Shown here piece after piece: positions 16,870-28,046 of a DNA stretch of 33,676 bases. The stretch lies in contig NZ_NBIU01000024.1 of the NCBI RefSeq assembly GCF_003245365.1, positions 1-33,676 on the forward strand. The letters run 5' to 3'. The notes below the pieces were generated by a model. That model made no database searches. It was not told the DNA's origin and saw only the letters and a list, made by a program, of their open reading frames with translations. Each line of letters starts with the position of its first letter. The stretch's first letter is position 1. This stretch comes from Helicobacter valdiviensis. GTDB lineage: Bacteria; Campylobacterota; Campylobacteria; Campylobacterales; Helicobacteraceae. Made by a program: the position numbers and the translations under genes.

Positions 16870-17505
16870 ATGGAAATTCTTGAATTTGAAACTTTGCCTT
16901 CCACCCAAACTTTTTTGATAGATTCTCTTAAAAACAATTCCTTGCAAGCTCCCATTTTAGTATTAGCAAAAAGACAAACAAAAGGTGTAGGAAGCCGTGC
17001 AAACTCATGGGAAGAGGTTGAAGAGGGACTTTATTTTTCTTGTGCTCTGCCTTTAGAAAATCTTCCTAAAGATTTGCCCTTAGAATCTGTTTCACTTTAT
17101 TTTGGTTATTTGTTTAAAGAAGGGTTAGAGGAGCTTGGCTCTAAACTTTGGTTAAAATGGCCAAATGATTTGTATTTAGAAGATAAAAAAATAGGTGGGG
17201 TTTTATGCTCTAAAATTGGAAAAGTAATTATTGTAGGAATTGGACTTAATTTAAAAGTAGCACAAAATTCTTTTGGAATGCTAGATATTAGGGTTTCAAA
17301 AGGAGAGATTTTAAAAAAATTCATAAAAAGAATAGAAAAAACTCTGTCGTGGAAGCAAATTTTTAGTAAATATAGGTTAGAATTCTTTAAAAGTTTGAAT
17401 TTTGGTTTTCATATTGACAATAAGAAGCTTTCATTAGAGAATGCAATATTGTGTGAAGATGGTTCAATTCTTTCAAATGGGAAACGATATTATAGTTTGA
17501 GATAA
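16870..17505 (+). CDS. birA: Biotin--[acetyl-CoA-carboxylase] ligase BirA (no DNA-binding domain)
   Basis: It activates biotin with ATP and attaches it to the carrier protein of acetyl-CoA carboxylase. The 211-residue protein starts at the catalytic domain: the biotin/AMP loop is RQTKGVGSRANSW (35-47), KWPND is at 96-100, Lys107 lies in DKKIGGVL, and VGIGLNL is at 122-128. The N-terminal helix-turn-helix of E. coli BirA is absent, so it should not act as a repressor (class I ligase). The ATG follows the fmt stop without a gap. Confidence 0.93.
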   Translation: MEILEFETLPSTQTFLIDSLKNNSLQAPILVLAKRQTKGVGSRANSWEEVEEGLYFSCALPLENLPKDLPLESVSLYFGYLFKEGLEELGSKLWLKWPNDLYLEDKKIGGVLCSKIGKVIIVGIGLNLKVAQNSFGMLDIRVSKGEILKKFIKRIEKTLSWKQIFSKYRLEFFKSLNFGFHIDNKKLSLENAILCEDGSILSNGKRYYSLR

Positions 17506-17517
17506 TGGGGAATGCTG

Positions 17518-18309
17518 ATGTGTGAAGTTATTTCTATTGCTAATCAAAAAGGTGGGGTTGGTAAAACGACGACTGCTGTAAATTTGGCAGCTTCTTTGGC
17601 TGTTGAAGAAAAAAAAGTGCTCTTAATTGATGCAGATCCACAGGCTAATGCAACGACGAGTTTAGGATTTCATCGTAATACTATAGAGTTTAATATTTAT
17701 CATGTTTTAATAGGAACTAAAAAGCTCTCACAAATCATTCAGAAAACTTCTATTCCTACTTTGCATTTAGCGCCTTCTAATATAGGTTTGGTAGGTATTG
17801 AAAAAGAGTTTTATAGCCAGCAAAAACGCAATGGTAGAGAGTTGATTTTAAAAAAGAAAATTGAAGAAGTGATGGAAACTTATGATTATGTGATTATAGA
17901 TTCTCCACCTGCACTTGGCCCTTTAACCATAAATGCTCTAAGTGCTTCACATTCTGTGATTATTCCTATACAATGTGAATTTTTTGCACTTGAGGGATTA
18001 GCACAACTTATTAACACTATTAATATTTTAAAAAAAGAAATTAATCCTGATTTAGTAATTAAAGGTTTATTGCCTACGATGTATAGTTCGCAAAATAATC
18101 TTTCAAGGCAGGTATTGGCTGATTTATTGCAACATTTTGATAGTAAGCTTATTAAAGAAAACAATACAAGCAATGTTGTAACTATTCCTAGAAATATAAA
18201 ATTAGCAGAATCTCCAAGTTTTGGTAAGCCAGTGATTTTATACGATGTGCGTTCGCAAGGCAATATTGCTTATCAAAGTCTTGCAAAAGCAATTTTAAAG
18301 AGGGCTTAA
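17518..18309 (+). CDS. parA: Chromosome-partitioning ATPase ParA/Soj
   Basis: It binds DNA non-specifically and, with ParB, moves the replication-origin region. The deviant Walker [10 protein letters not shown] is at 11-19, DADPQANAT follows, and then [17 protein letters not shown] prefer ATG 17518 (263 residues) because GGGG at 17507-17510 is well spaced from it. ATG 17512, two codons earlier, is too close to that site. The stop shares one base with the parB start, showing tight coupling. Confidence 0.95.
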   Translation: MCEVISIANQKGGVGKTTTAVNLAASLAVEEKKVLLIDADPQANATTSLGFHRNTIEFNIYHVLIGTKKLSQIIQKTSIPTLHLAPSNIGLVGIEKEFYSQQKRNGRELILKKKIEEVMETYDYVIIDSPPALGPLTINALSASHSVIIPIQCEFFALEGLAQLINTINILKKEINPDLVIKGLLPTMYSSQNNLSRQVLADLLQHFDSKLIKENNTSNVVTIPRNIKLAESPSFGKPVILYDVRSQGNIAYQSLAKAILKRA

Positions 18310-19190
18310 TGGCTAAAAAAAATATGGGCTTAGGTAGAGGTCTTAGCGCGATTTTAGGTGAGGTAGAGGAAGCTTACCAAAATGATTTGCGTGATAATTC
18401 TGGATTAGTTGTGGAACTTGATATTGAAGATGTATTGCCAAATCCAATGCAACCAAGACGCATTTTTGATGAAGAAAGTCTGCAAGAGTTGGCTTCTTCT
18501 ATTGAAGAGCATGGACTTTTACAGCCAATTATTGTGTATGAGGGCGATAAAGAGGGTAAGTATTTCTTAATCGCAGGAGAGAGAAGACTTAGGGCAAGTA
18601 AATTAGCTGGGAAAGATAGTATTAAAGCTATAGTTGTAGATATTAAAGAAGAAAAGTTACGCGAGCTTGCTTTGATTGAAAATATCCAAAGAGAAGATTT
18701 AAACCCTATAGATTTAGCACATTCTTATAAGGAATTGATTAGTAGCTATGGGATTACTCATGAAGAGTTGGCAAAAAGGCTTTCTAAATCAAGGACGCAA
18801 ATCACAAATACTTTGCGATTATTAGAGCTTAGTGAAGCAGTGCAACAATATATACTTGAAAATAAAATTACACAAGGACATGCAAAAATTTTAGTAACTC
18901 TTCCTGCAAAAGAGCAAGAACTTATTGCCAATTCCATTATAGGACAAAAATTAAGTGTGCATGAGAGTGAAAAATTAATTAAAAGTCACAAAAATAAGGA
19001 AAAAACTGTTACCGATAAACCTATTTTGGAAATTTCAAAAGATAATCAAGTAAAAATGAAACAAATATGTAATTTGTTAAAAGAGCAAAAAGTTAAGGCA
19101 AATTTTACTAAAAATCGTTTCATTGTAGAATTTAGTAACGATAAGGAGGTGGATAAATTTGTTGAATTGTTAAGCAACTCTAGAATTTAA
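18309..19190 (+). CDS. parB: Chromosome-partitioning protein ParB/Spo0J
   Basis: The 293-residue protein has the N-terminal ParA-contact motif [10 protein letters not shown] (7-16), the CTP-binding ParB/Srx region with [20 protein letters not shown] and [12 protein letters not shown], and a central helix-turn-helix ([24 protein letters not shown]). A C-terminal dimer segment follows. It binds parS and loads onto DNA as a clamp. I found no complete parS (GTTTCACGTGAAAC-like) in the window. It overlaps parA by one base, and the ATP synthase genes follow in the same direction. Confidence 0.96.
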   Translation: MAKKNMGLGRGLSAILGEVEEAYQNDLRDNSGLVVELDIEDVLPNPMQPRRIFDEESLQELASSIEEHGLLQPIIVYEGDKEGKYFLIAGERRLRASKLAGKDSIKAIVVDIKEEKLRELALIENIQREDLNPIDLAHSYKELISSYGITHEELAKRLSKSRTQITNTLRLLELSEAVQQYILENKITQGHAKILVTLPAKEQELIANSIIGQKLSVHESEKLIKSHKNKEKTVTDKPILEISKDNQVKMKQICNLLKEQKVKANFTKNRFIVEFSNDKEVDKFVELLSNSRI

Positions 19191-19213
19191 GAAAACCTTA
19201 GCTGTTTTAGTGT

Positions 19214-19219
19214 TAGAAT
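19214..19219 (+). promoter_or_regulatory. Putative -10 box of the ATP synthase operon
   Basis: TAGAAT in TGTTAGAATAAAATT, 38 bases before the atpF' start. Confidence 0.4.
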
Positions 19220-19251
19220 AAAATTTTATGTTGTGAATGAAAGGAGTTAAA

Positions 19252-19677
19252 ATGACTATTATCCCAACTCCTTGGGTAATGGCTTTAGTTTTAGTGATTT
19301 TTTTGATTTTAATTTATTTGTTAAATCAAATTTTATACAAGCCTTTAATTGGTTTTATGGATGCTCGCGATGCTTCTATTAAGAGAGATAGTGAGGGGAT
19401 TGAAGGCAATACTAATGAAATTAAAATGCTTAAAATGGAAGCAGAAGAAGTTTTGGTAAAAGCTAAGCAAGAAGCTGCAGATATTAAGAGCAAAGCCCAA
19501 GAGGTAGCAAAAGAGAAGGCGGAAATTAAGATTTCTCAAAAAAAGTCAGAGCTTCAGCAAAAATATCTTGAATTTACAAGAGAGCTAGAAGATGAGAAAG
19601 AAAGATTGCAAGAGACATTGTTAGGACAAGTTCCACAATTTCAAACTGCTTTGCAAAGCAAGTTAAAAAACATTTAA
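19252..19677 (+). CDS. atpF': F0F1 ATP synthase subunit B'
   Basis: It is one of the two b-type subunits that form the peripheral stalk. The N-terminal membrane segment is about residues 9-27 (ALVLVIFLILIYLL), then RDASIKRDSEGI and a long charged coiled coil to the end. I chose ATG 19252 (141 residues) because AAGGAG at 19241-19246 precedes it at ideal spacing. The in-frame ATG at 19237 lies before that site. It is followed by the second b subunit gene, a duplication seen in this phylum. Confidence 0.9.
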   Translation: MTIIPTPWVMALVLVIFLILIYLLNQILYKPLIGFMDARDASIKRDSEGIEGNTNEIKMLKMEAEEVLVKAKQEAADIKSKAQEVAKEKAEIKISQKKSELQQKYLEFTRELEDEKERLQETLLGQVPQFQTALQSKLKNI

Positions 19678-19686
19678 GGAGAAAGA

Positions 19687-20196
19687 ATGAAAAAAATTTT
19701 ATTGTTTTTATTGTTAGCTCCTTGCTTTGTGTATGCTGCAGGGGCAGGTGGAGAAGCAGATATTATAGAGCGAACTATAAATTTTGTAATTTTCTTTGCG
19801 TTAGTGTATTATTTTGGTGCAGATAAAATTAAAGTGATTTTTAAAGAGCGTAGAGATGGGATTGCACAGTCTTTAGCTAAAATTGAAGAGAAACTTCAAG
19901 AAAGCAATAAAGAAAAGCAAAAGGCATTAAAGCAATTAGAAGAAAGCAAAAAAATGGCGAGTGATATTATTGAGACTGCTCATAAAGAATCAGCAATGAT
20001 TGCTCAAAAAATTGAAGAAAATACAAAAAATGAGATTGAAAACCTCATTAGACACTTTAATGAAGAGATGAGTTATGAGAGACGCAAGGTGGAAGCTAGT
20101 GTGATTGAAGCCACTCTAGATAAGTTTTTAAATAAAGAAGCAATTATTCTTGATAAAGAAGTGCTAGGCAATGCACTATTAAAAAAGGTGGCGTAA
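19687..20196 (+). CDS. atpF: F0F1 ATP synthase subunit B
   Basis: The 169-residue peripheral-stalk subunit has a signal-like hydrophobic start (MKKILLFLLLAPCFVYA) before the true membrane segment INFVIFFALVYYFG (about 31-44). A coiled coil rich in Lys, Glu and Gln follows. The additional hydrophobic start is longer than in E. coli subunit b and may be cleaved. AAGGAG lies before the ATG, and atpH begins immediately after the stop. Confidence 0.93.
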   Translation: MKKILLFLLLAPCFVYAAGAGGEADIIERTINFVIFFALVYYFGADKIKVIFKERRDGIAQSLAKIEEKLQESNKEKQKALKQLEESKKMASDIIETAHKESAMIAQKIEENTKNEIENLIRHFNEEMSYERRKVEASVIEATLDKFLNKEAIILDKEVLGNALLKKVA

Positions 20197-20733
20197 ATGA
20201 AAGAATTAATTGCTAAAAGATATATTAAAGCTTATGCAAAAGGTGCTTCGCTAGAAGAGATGTATGAATTGCAAAAAATGCTTTCTCTTTTGGGAGCGGC
20301 ATTTGAGATTGCTAAATTTAGAGAAATTTTAACTGCACCTAGTGTGAGTATGCAGGAGAAAGAAAAATTTATTTTGGAAAATATTTTAGAAAACAAAATT
20401 AGTCCTAAGCAAATAAATTTTATTAAACTCTTATCTGAATATGGTAGATTAGAAATTTTGCCACAGCTTTGCATAGAAGTTGCCTCTTATATTGCAATGC
20501 TAAATAAAGAATATATTGCAACTCTCATCACTCCTAGTGCATACGAAGAAAGTGTGCTAAAAGAGTTTGAAGAGAAGTTTGGTAAAAAGTTAGGTGTTAA
20601 ACTAGCATTAGAACAAAATGTTGTAGAAAATGCTGGTATTAAACTTGTTGTAGAAGATCTTGGGGTGGAAATTTCTTTTTCTAAAGAGAAATTGATTCAA
20701 GATTTAAAAAGTCATATTTTAAAAGCATTTTAA
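20197..20733 (+). CDS. atpH: F0F1 ATP synthase subunit delta
   Basis: The 178-residue delta (OSCP-like) subunit links the b stalk to the top of F1. It begins with the helical IAKRYIKAYAKGA typical of delta, and ends with the conserved GIKLVVEDLGVEISFS-type beta segment and helix IQDLKSHILKAF. The gene starts directly after the atpF stop. Confidence 0.93.
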   Translation: MKELIAKRYIKAYAKGASLEEMYELQKMLSLLGAAFEIAKFREILTAPSVSMQEKEKFILENILENKISPKQINFIKLLSEYGRLEILPQLCIEVASYIAMLNKEYIATLITPSAYEESVLKEFEEKFGKKLGVKLALEQNVVENAGIKLVVEDLGVEISFSKEKLIQDLKSHILKAF

Positions 20734-20754
20734 TTTTATTTTTAAGGAGTAATA

Positions 20755-22269
20755 GTGGTAGCGAAATTACAAGCCGATGAAATTAGCTCGATCATCAAAG
20801 AAAGAATTGATAACTTTGAGCTTGACTTGAATATTGCTGAGACTGGTAAAGTAATAGCATATGCAGATGGAGTTGCAAAAGTATATGGTCTTAAGAATGT
20901 AATGTCTTATGAAATGGTGGAATTTGATACAGGTGATAAAGGACTGGCATCAAGTTTAGAAGAAGGCAGTGTTGGAGTTGTAGTTTTAGGTGCTGGAAAA
21001 GATATTAAAGAAGGCACATCTGTAAAAAGATTAGGAAAGCTTTTGCGTGTTCCAGTAGGTGATGGCTTGATGGGGCGTGTTGTGAATGCTTTGGGAGAGC
21101 CTATTGATGGCAAAGGTGCTATTGAGGTAAGCGAATATCGTTTTATGGAAGAAAAAGCACCAGGGATTATGTCAAGAAAATCAGTTCATGAACCTCTTCA
21201 AACTGGTTTAAAAGCTATTGATGCACTTGTGCCAATTGGTAGAGGACAAAGAGAGCTAATTATTGGAGACAGACAAACAGGTAAAACAACTGTGGCCATT
21301 GATACAATCATTAACCAAAAGGGACAAGATGTAGTTTGTATTTATGTAGCAATCGGACAAAAAGAATCAACAGTAGCACAAGTTGTAAGAAAGCTTGAAG
21401 AGCATGGAGCAATGGAATATACTATTATTGTGAATGCACCTGCTTCTACTTCTGCTGCTATGCAATACCTCGCTCCTTATGCAGGCGTAACTATGGGTGA
21501 GTATTTTAGAGATAATTCTCGTCATGCTTTGATTGTATATGATGATTTAAGTAAGCATGCGGTAGCTTACCGTGAGATGTCTTTGATTTTAAGACGCCCT
21601 CCAGGTCGTGAAGCATTCCCAGGAGATGTTTTCTATCTACATTCAAGATTGCTAGAGCGTGCTGCTAAAGTGAGTGATGAGCTTGGTGCGGGTTCTTTAA
21701 CTGCATTACCTATTATTGAAACACAAGCGGGGGATGTTGCAGCTTATATTCCTACAAATGTTATTTCAATTACTGATGGACAAATTTTCTTAGAAACAGA
21801 TTTGTTTAATTCAGGTATTAGGCCTGCTATCAATGTTGGTTTATCTGTTTCTCGTGTTGGGGGTGCTGCCCAAATTAAAGCAACTAAACAAGTTTCAGGA
21901 ACTCTAAGACTTGATTTGGCTCAATATAGAGAATTACAAGCATTTGCACAATTTGCATCAGATTTAGATGAATCAAGCAGAAAGCAATTAGATCGCGGTC
22001 AAAGAATGGTTGAAGTATTGAAGCAACCACCTTACTCTCCATTACCAATTGAACGCCAAGTTGTGATTATTTTTGCAGGTGCACAAGGATATATGGATGA
22101 TGTTCCGGTTTCACACATTACCAAGTTTGAAGCAAATCTTTATCCATTCTTAGAAGCAAAATATCCACAAATTTTTGAAGATATCCGTTCTAAAAAAATG
22201 TTGGATAAAGATATAGAGGAAACTCTTAAAAAAGCATTAGAAGAGTTTAAAGCTTCTTTTGCTGTATAA
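20755..22269 (+). CDS. atpA: F0F1 ATP synthase subunit alpha
   Basis: The non-catalytic nucleotide-binding subunit of F1, 504 residues, of normal length. The P-loop GDRQTGKT is at 171-178. [30 protein letters not shown] and [24 protein letters not shown] are also present, the last containing the segment next to the catalytic interface. The start is GTG at 20755 behind AAGGAG. It lies between atpH and atpG, as in other F-type operons. Confidence 0.98.
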   Translation: MVAKLQADEISSIIKERIDNFELDLNIAETGKVIAYADGVAKVYGLKNVMSYEMVEFDTGDKGLASSLEEGSVGVVVLGAGKDIKEGTSVKRLGKLLRVPVGDGLMGRVVNALGEPIDGKGAIEVSEYRFMEEKAPGIMSRKSVHEPLQTGLKAIDALVPIGRGQRELIIGDRQTGKTTVAIDTIINQKGQDVVCIYVAIGQKESTVAQVVRKLEEHGAMEYTIIVNAPASTSAAMQYLAPYAGVTMGEYFRDNSRHALIVYDDLSKHAVAYREMSLILRRPPGREAFPGDVFYLHSRLLERAAKVSDELGAGSLTALPIIETQAGDVAAYIPTNVISITDGQIFLETDLFNSGIRPAINVGLSVSRVGGAAQIKATKQVSGTLRLDLAQYRELQAFAQFASDLDESSRKQLDRGQRMVEVLKQPPYSPLPIERQVVIIFAGAQGYMDDVPVSHITKFEANLYPFLEAKYPQIFEDIRSKKMLDKDIEETLKKALEEFKASFAV

Positions 22270-22284
22270 AAATAGGAAGTTGTA

Positions 22285-23169
22285 ATGGGAAACAATCTTA
22301 AGGATATTAGAAAGCAGATTTCAAGCGTTCTAAATACTCAAAAGACAACAAGAGCGATGAAGCTAGTTTCTACATCTAAGCTTAAAAAAGCTGATGAAAT
22401 GGCTAGACGCTCTAAAAAATATGCTAATAAGATTGCAGAGGTTCTAGCAGAGATTAAGCAAAAAGTTTCTAGCAATCAAGAATTTCATCAAAGTGCATAT
22501 TTTACTGCTAGTGCTAATACAGGGATTGTAGATATTATTTTGGTTACTGCAGATAAAGGTTTATGCGGTGGATTTAATATCAATACAATCAAAGAAGTTA
22601 ATAGGCTAATTGCAGATTATAAAAATCAGAATATGAAGGTTAGACTTCGTGTTATTGGTAAAAAAGCTATTGAGTATTATAAGTTTAACGAAATTGAAAT
22701 ATTAGATAGTGCGGTAGGACTTAGTGCTGTGCCAAATTATGAAAAAGCGGCAGAATTTATAAATAAAGCAGTAGCAGATTATCTTAGTGGTAAGACTTCT
22801 AAGGTAATTATGGTACATAATGGCTTTAAAAATATGATAGCTCAAGAGATGAAAGTAGCACAAATTCTACCTATTGAGGGAATGGAGCAAACTGGTGAAT
22901 ATTCTTCGGTTTTAGAAGTAGAGCCTAACGATCAAGAAGATTTTGTATTTGATCAATTAGCGGCAAAATATGTAGAATTTAGTATGTATTATGCTTTGAT
23001 TGATTCTTTGGCAGCAGAGCACAGTGCGAGGATGCAAGCTATGGATGCAGCTACAAATAATGCAGGAGAATTAGCAAGAAGCTTGACGGTGGCTTATAAT
23101 AAAGCTAGACAAGAGGCGATTACAACAGAGTTGGTAGAAATTAATACTGGCGTTGAGTCAATGAAATAA
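22285..23169 (+). CDS. atpG: F0F1 ATP synthase subunit gamma
   Basis: The rotating central shaft, 294 residues. It begins with the N-terminal helix signature [25 protein letters not shown]-type sequence (residues 5-29), contains the conserved [11 protein letters not shown], and ends in the long C-terminal helix with [22 protein letters not shown] lies before the ATG. Confidence 0.97.
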   Translation: MGNNLKDIRKQISSVLNTQKTTRAMKLVSTSKLKKADEMARRSKKYANKIAEVLAEIKQKVSSNQEFHQSAYFTASANTGIVDIILVTADKGLCGGFNINTIKEVNRLIADYKNQNMKVRLRVIGKKAIEYYKFNEIEILDSAVGLSAVPNYEKAAEFINKAVADYLSGKTSKVIMVHNGFKNMIAQEMKVAQILPIEGMEQTGEYSSVLEVEPNDQEDFVFDQLAAKYVEFSMYYALIDSLAAEHSARMQAMDAATNNAGELARSLTVAYNKARQEAITTELVEINTGVESMK

Positions 23170-23176
23170 GGAGTAA

Positions 23177-24586
<1,410 letters not shown>

Positions 24587-24596
24587 GGAGTTTTTA

Positions 24597-24989
24597 GTGG
24601 AAACTTTAAAATTAAATATTGTAACACCCGAGGGAGAAATCTTCTCAGGTGATGTAAAAAGCGTAACACTACCAGGAAGCGAGGGAGAATTTGGAGTTCT
24701 TCCAGGACATATTGGAGTTGTTAGCGTTTTAAATACAGGTGTTATTGAAATACAAAAAGAAGATTTAACAACAGAGATGGTTGCTATTAATTGGGGACAT
24801 GCTAAAGTTGATGAAAAAAGTGTAGATGTTTTAGCAGAAGGTGCAGTAGCTATCAATGGAGAAAATGAGGGAGAAATCGCTCAAGCTATCCAAAATGCTA
24901 AAAAACTGCTTGAAGAATCAACTGATAATCGTATGGCTTCTTCAATGGTAATTTCTCGTATTGAAAATGCTGCAAAGAGTATTTTGTGA
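24597..24989 (+). CDS. atpC: F0F1 ATP synthase subunit epsilon
   Basis: The 130-residue epsilon subunit couples rotation to regulation. It has the N-terminal beta sandwich (LKLNIVTPEGEIFSGDVKSVTLPGSEGEFGVLPGH) and the C-terminal helices. The start is GTG at 24597 with AAGGAG upstream. Its TGA stop overlaps the GTG start of tolQ by four bases (GTGA). Subunits a and c are not in this window, in line with their separate location in related genomes. Confidence 0.95.
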   Translation: METLKLNIVTPEGEIFSGDVKSVTLPGSEGEFGVLPGHIGVVSVLNTGVIEIQKEDLTTEMVAINWGHAKVDEKSVDVLAEGAVAINGENEGEIAQAIQNAKKLLEESTDNRMASSMVISRIENAAKSIL

Positions 24990-25570
24990 GTTTGACTTTT
25001 TTTAATGATATAGGATTTGTTACGCTAGGGGTTCTAGCGTGGCTTTCTTTATATTTTATTTGTGTAGTATGGGTATTTTTATACCGCTATTTTAGGCTTT
25101 CTTCTATTATTTCTAACGAAAAAGAAGCGGTGGAGTCTTTGCTTATGGGCAAAAATTCTTTAATGGCAAGTTCTGCTTTAAGTATCAACTTAAGAAAAGT
25201 AGATAAAAAGATTACGCAATCTATGTTGCAATATTCAATGGATCAAGCTATTAAGGATGCAACAGTAGGCTTATCTTTTTTGGCTATTGTAGCTTCAACA
25301 GCTCCTTTTATTGGCTTGTTTGGGACAGTTATAGAGATTTTAGAGGCTTTTTCAAAGTTAGGTATGAATTCTAAGGCTACACTTGATGTAATTGCTCCTG
25401 TGATTTCTAAAGCGTTGGTGGCAACAGCCGTTGGTATTCTAACTGCAATTCCTGCATATTCTTTTAATTTAATACTTAAAAGAAAAGTATTTGAATTAAA
25501 TACTTATTTACAAGCTCAAATTAATATCTTGCTTAGTCCAAACAATAGCAAAACTACTACAATGGAGTAG
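24986..25570 (+). CDS. tolQ: TolQ/ExbB-type proton channel protein
   Basis: The 194-residue inner-membrane protein of the MotA/TolQ/ExbB family has three membrane segments: about 11-34, then after a cytoplasmic loop about 94-115 (FLAIVASTAPFIGLFGTVIEI) and 138-158 (ISKALVATAVGILTAIPAYSF). The Gly, Pro and Thr residues lining the proton path are visible. Family sequence alone does not separate TolQ from ExbB. The following tolR-like, tolA-like, tolB, pal and cpoB genes point to TolQ. The start is GTG 24986, overlapping the atpC stop. Confidence 0.9.
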   Translation: MSLTFFNDIGFVTLGVLAWLSLYFICVVWVFLYRYFRLSSIISNEKEAVESLLMGKNSLMASSALSINLRKVDKKITQSMLQYSMDQAIKDATVGLSFLAIVASTAPFIGLFGTVIEILEAFSKLGMNSKATLDVIAPVISKALVATAVGILTAIPAYSFNLILKRKVFELNTYLQAQINILLSPNNSKTTTME

Positions 25571-25575
25571 GGAAA

Positions 25576-25971
25576 ATGAGTTATATAAAATGGGATGAAA
25601 ATCCAGAACTCAATATTACTCCTTTGGTGGATATTATGTTGGTGCTTTTGGCAATCTTGATGGTAACAGCACCAGTTATTGTGTATCAAGAAGAAATTAC
25701 ATTGCCTCAAGGTTCCAAAACATCAAAAATTACACAAGATTCTAAAATAGAAATCCGTATAGATGCAAAACGCAAGATTTATTTAAAAGAGGATAGTTAT
25801 GATTTTAGGAATTTTGCAGATGCTTTTATGAATTTTTCTAATGGTTTTGATAAAAATACTCAAGTTTATATTAGAGCAGATAAAAATCTAAAATATGATG
25901 ATGTAATCTATATCTTAAAAGTGGCAAAAGAAGCTGGATTTTTAAGAGTTTCATTAGTAACAGATGCCTAA
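25576..25971 (+). CDS. tolR: TolR/ExbD-type biopolymer transport protein
   Basis: The 131-residue protein has a short cytoplasmic start (WDENPELNITPLVDIMLVLL) with the conserved Asp of the membrane helix, then one membrane segment (about 18-36). A periplasmic domain ends in DDVIYILKVAKEAGFLRVSLV. It pairs with the channel protein just upstream (gap of 5 bases) and overlaps the next gene by 8 bases. Confidence 0.92.
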   Translation: MSYIKWDENPELNITPLVDIMLVLLAILMVTAPVIVYQEEITLPQGSKTSKITQDSKIEIRIDAKRKIYLKEDSYDFRNFADAFMNFSNGFDKNTQVYIRADKNLKYDDVIYILKVAKEAGFLRVSLVTDA

Positions 25972-26701
25972 GAATACTTTATTTTTTCTAAGCGGATTAA
26001 GCGCATTTTTAAGCTATGGATTAATTATGGCTTTTTTGTATTTACAGTTTTTGCAAACACAAAAAGAACCTAAGGCTTATACAAATTTTCAAGAAACGAC
26101 TTTTAATATTTCTCTGCTTGAAGTCAAAAAGGAGAATAAAAATGCTTCTAAACCAAAAAATCAAGAAAAAAAGGTAGAAAAAATCCCACTTGCTAAAGAG
26201 AGTGCCTCAAGAACTCCTAATGTTGGCTTAGGGGTTAATAAGCTTTTTTCGCAAGTAGAAACTAAGCAACCCCTAAAAGAAGAAGTTAAAAAAGAACAGA
26301 GTATTAATGATATAGTAGCAAAAAAGAAAAAAGCACCCAAAACCACACAAGAAGATACTTTAAAAAATGAGCTAGAACAAATTATGTCAGATTTGCAAAT
26401 GCAAAAAACAATGAGTTTTAATACTCCAAAAGGCGAATATAACGAGTTTTATGCAAAAGTGCAAGAGATTTTGTCTAATAATTGGAATCCAGCAAACCTC
26501 AAAGGAAGCTATGAGGCTTTGGTGATTGTGCAGATTAGTAATTTAGGAAAATTTACCTATAGAATTAAAAAATATTCCAACAATGCAGACTTTGATAGAG
26601 TATTGCAGGAGTTTTTAGATATAATGCTAAACACACAATTTCCAAAATATGAAGGTGGAAGTTTTACAAATATTGAAGTAACCTTTAAGACTAAGGAGTA
26701 A
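25964..26701 (+). CDS. tolA: TolA-like energy transducer (TonB C-terminal-type protein)
   Basis: The 245-residue protein has an N-terminal membrane anchor (about 8-30), then a Lys/Glu-rich linker (about 55-140) and a C-terminal domain. That domain contains EFYAKVQEILSNNW and ALVIVQISNLGKFTYRIKKYS, as in the TolA/TonB C-terminal fold. The linker is much shorter than the long helical one of E. coli TolA. By position between tolR and tolB it is the TolA partner that links the motor to TolB/Pal. TonB is the alternative from sequence alone. Confidence 0.82.
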   Translation: MPKNTLFFLSGLSAFLSYGLIMAFLYLQFLQTQKEPKAYTNFQETTFNISLLEVKKENKNASKPKNQEKKVEKIPLAKESASRTPNVGLGVNKLFSQVETKQPLKEEVKKEQSINDIVAKKKKAPKTTQEDTLKNELEQIMSDLQMQKTMSFNTPKGEYNEFYAKVQEILSNNWNPANLKGSYEALVIVQISNLGKFTYRIKKYSNNADFDRVLQEFLDIMLNTQFPKYEGGSFTNIEVTFKTKE

Positions 26702-26702
26702 A

Positions 26703-27971
26703 ATGAAAAAGCTATTGATAGTAGTATGGATATGTATAGGAACTCTTTTTGCTAAAGTGGATGCAACTTTAGAGGTGGTAAAGCAAGTAGGCGATGTTCC
26801 AACAGTTCTTATTCAGACGATAGATGGGGGTGGTGAACTTTCTCCAAAACTTAGTAGAATGTTAGCAGCAGATTTAAAAGTAACAGGGCATTTTAGTGTG
26901 CAAGAAGCACAAAAAACAGTTTTGGAAGAGGAAGCTATTCAATTTGATGCTTTAAGAAGTGAGGGGACTAATTTACTTCTTAGAGTTAATACACAAGAGG
27001 CACAAGAAGGATTGGTAGTAAAAGTGTTACTTTATGATATTAATTTGTCTAAAATGGTATTAAATAAAGAATATAGCACAAAAGATGCCAAGACTTATCC
27101 TTTTATTGCACATAGAATTGCAGTTGAAATTAATGATTATATCAAAGCACCTAAGGTAGATTGGCTTAGCAAAATGGTAGTTTTAGCGTATTATACAAAG
27201 CCAGGAGAGAGTAAAATTATTTATTCAGATTATACGCTTACTTTCAAGCAGACTTTGGTGGAAGGTGGATTAAATATTTTTCCAAAATGGGCTAATAAAG
27301 AGCAAAGTGCAATCTACTATACAAAATATTTAGATAAACCTACTTTATTTAAATATGATATGAAAACGGGTCAAACAACTCAAATGTTTAATAGTAATGG
27401 AATGCTTGTGGTTTCAGATGTGAGTGCAGATTCTAATAAACTTATTGTAACAATGGCGCCAAATGATCAGGCTGATGTGTTTTTATATGATATTGCTAAA
27501 AATAGTTTTCAGCAAATTACTAAATATAGAGGCATTGATGTAAGTGGTAATTTTATTGATAATGAACAAAAAATCATGTTTATTTCAGATAGATTAGGTT
27601 ATCCAAATATTTTTAGTGTTTCTGTGGCTGGAGAAGGAATGGGGGCAGTAGAGCAAATGGTATACCATGGAAGAAACAATAATGCAGCAAATGCTTATGG
27701 AGAATATATTGTGTATTCTAGCCGTGAAAGTAGCGAGGAATTTGGGCGTAATACTTTCAATCTTTATTTAGTTTCTTCAAAAAGTAACTTTATTCGCAGA
27801 TTAACGGCTAATGGCGTAAATCAGTTGCCTAGGTTTTCCAACGATGGAGAAAGTATTATGTATTTAAAACATCAAAATAATCAAAGTGCATTAGGAATAA
27901 TTAGGCTAAATTATAATAAAACTTTTTTATTTCCATTACAAGAAGGAATTATTCAATCAATGGATTGGTAA
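26703..27971 (+). CDS. tolB: Tol-Pal system periplasmic protein TolB
   Basis: The 422-residue protein has a signal peptide (KKLLIVVWICIGTLFAK), an N-terminal domain and a C-terminal beta-propeller. Propeller repeats are seen at IFPKWANKEQSAIYYTK, VVSDVSADSNKLIV, KIMFISDRLGYPNIF and LPRFSNDGESIMYL. TolB binds Pal and is released by TolA in the working cycle. The gene starts two bases after the upstream stop, with AAGGAG just before it. Confidence 0.94.
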   Translation: MKKLLIVVWICIGTLFAKVDATLEVVKQVGDVPTVLIQTIDGGGELSPKLSRMLAADLKVTGHFSVQEAQKTVLEEEAIQFDALRSEGTNLLLRVNTQEAQEGLVVKVLLYDINLSKMVLNKEYSTKDAKTYPFIAHRIAVEINDYIKAPKVDWLSKMVVLAYYTKPGESKIIYSDYTLTFKQTLVEGGLNIFPKWANKEQSAIYYTKYLDKPTLFKYDMKTGQTTQMFNSNGMLVVSDVSADSNKLIVTMAPNDQADVFLYDIAKNSFQQITKYRGIDVSGNFIDNEQKIMFISDRLGYPNIFSVSVAGEGMGAVEQMVYHGRNNNAANAYGEYIVYSSRESSEEFGRNTFNLYLVSSKSNFIRRLTANGVNQLPRFSNDGESIMYLKHQNNQSALGIIRLNYNKTFLFPLQEGIIQSMDW

Positions 27972-27996
27972 GTTTTGTTTAATTTAAGCAAAACTT
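27970..27996 (+). terminator. Hairpin after tolB, partial terminator or processing signal
   Basis: AAGTTTTGTTTAA (27970-27982) pairs with TTAAGCAAAACTT (27984-27996) with one G-U pair and a very tight loop. No T-run follows, so it may only slow read-through to pal. Confidence 0.35.
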
Positions 27997-28011
27997 GCAA
28001 AGAAAATGTGT

Positions 28012-28017
28012 TATAAT
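28012..28017 (+). promoter_or_regulatory. Putative -10 box of pal
   Basis: TATAAT in GTGTTATAATGCG, 35 bases before the pal start. It would give pal-cpoB transcription beyond the upstream operon. Confidence 0.55.
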
Positions 28018-28046
28018 GCGTAATCTTAATAAAAAGGGAGAAATGA

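Noticed and set aside
17089-17096. TGTTTCAC, a half parS site close to parAB
   Set aside because: Only one half is present, followed by TTTAT instead of the GTGAAACA mirror half, and it lies inside birA. Likely chance.
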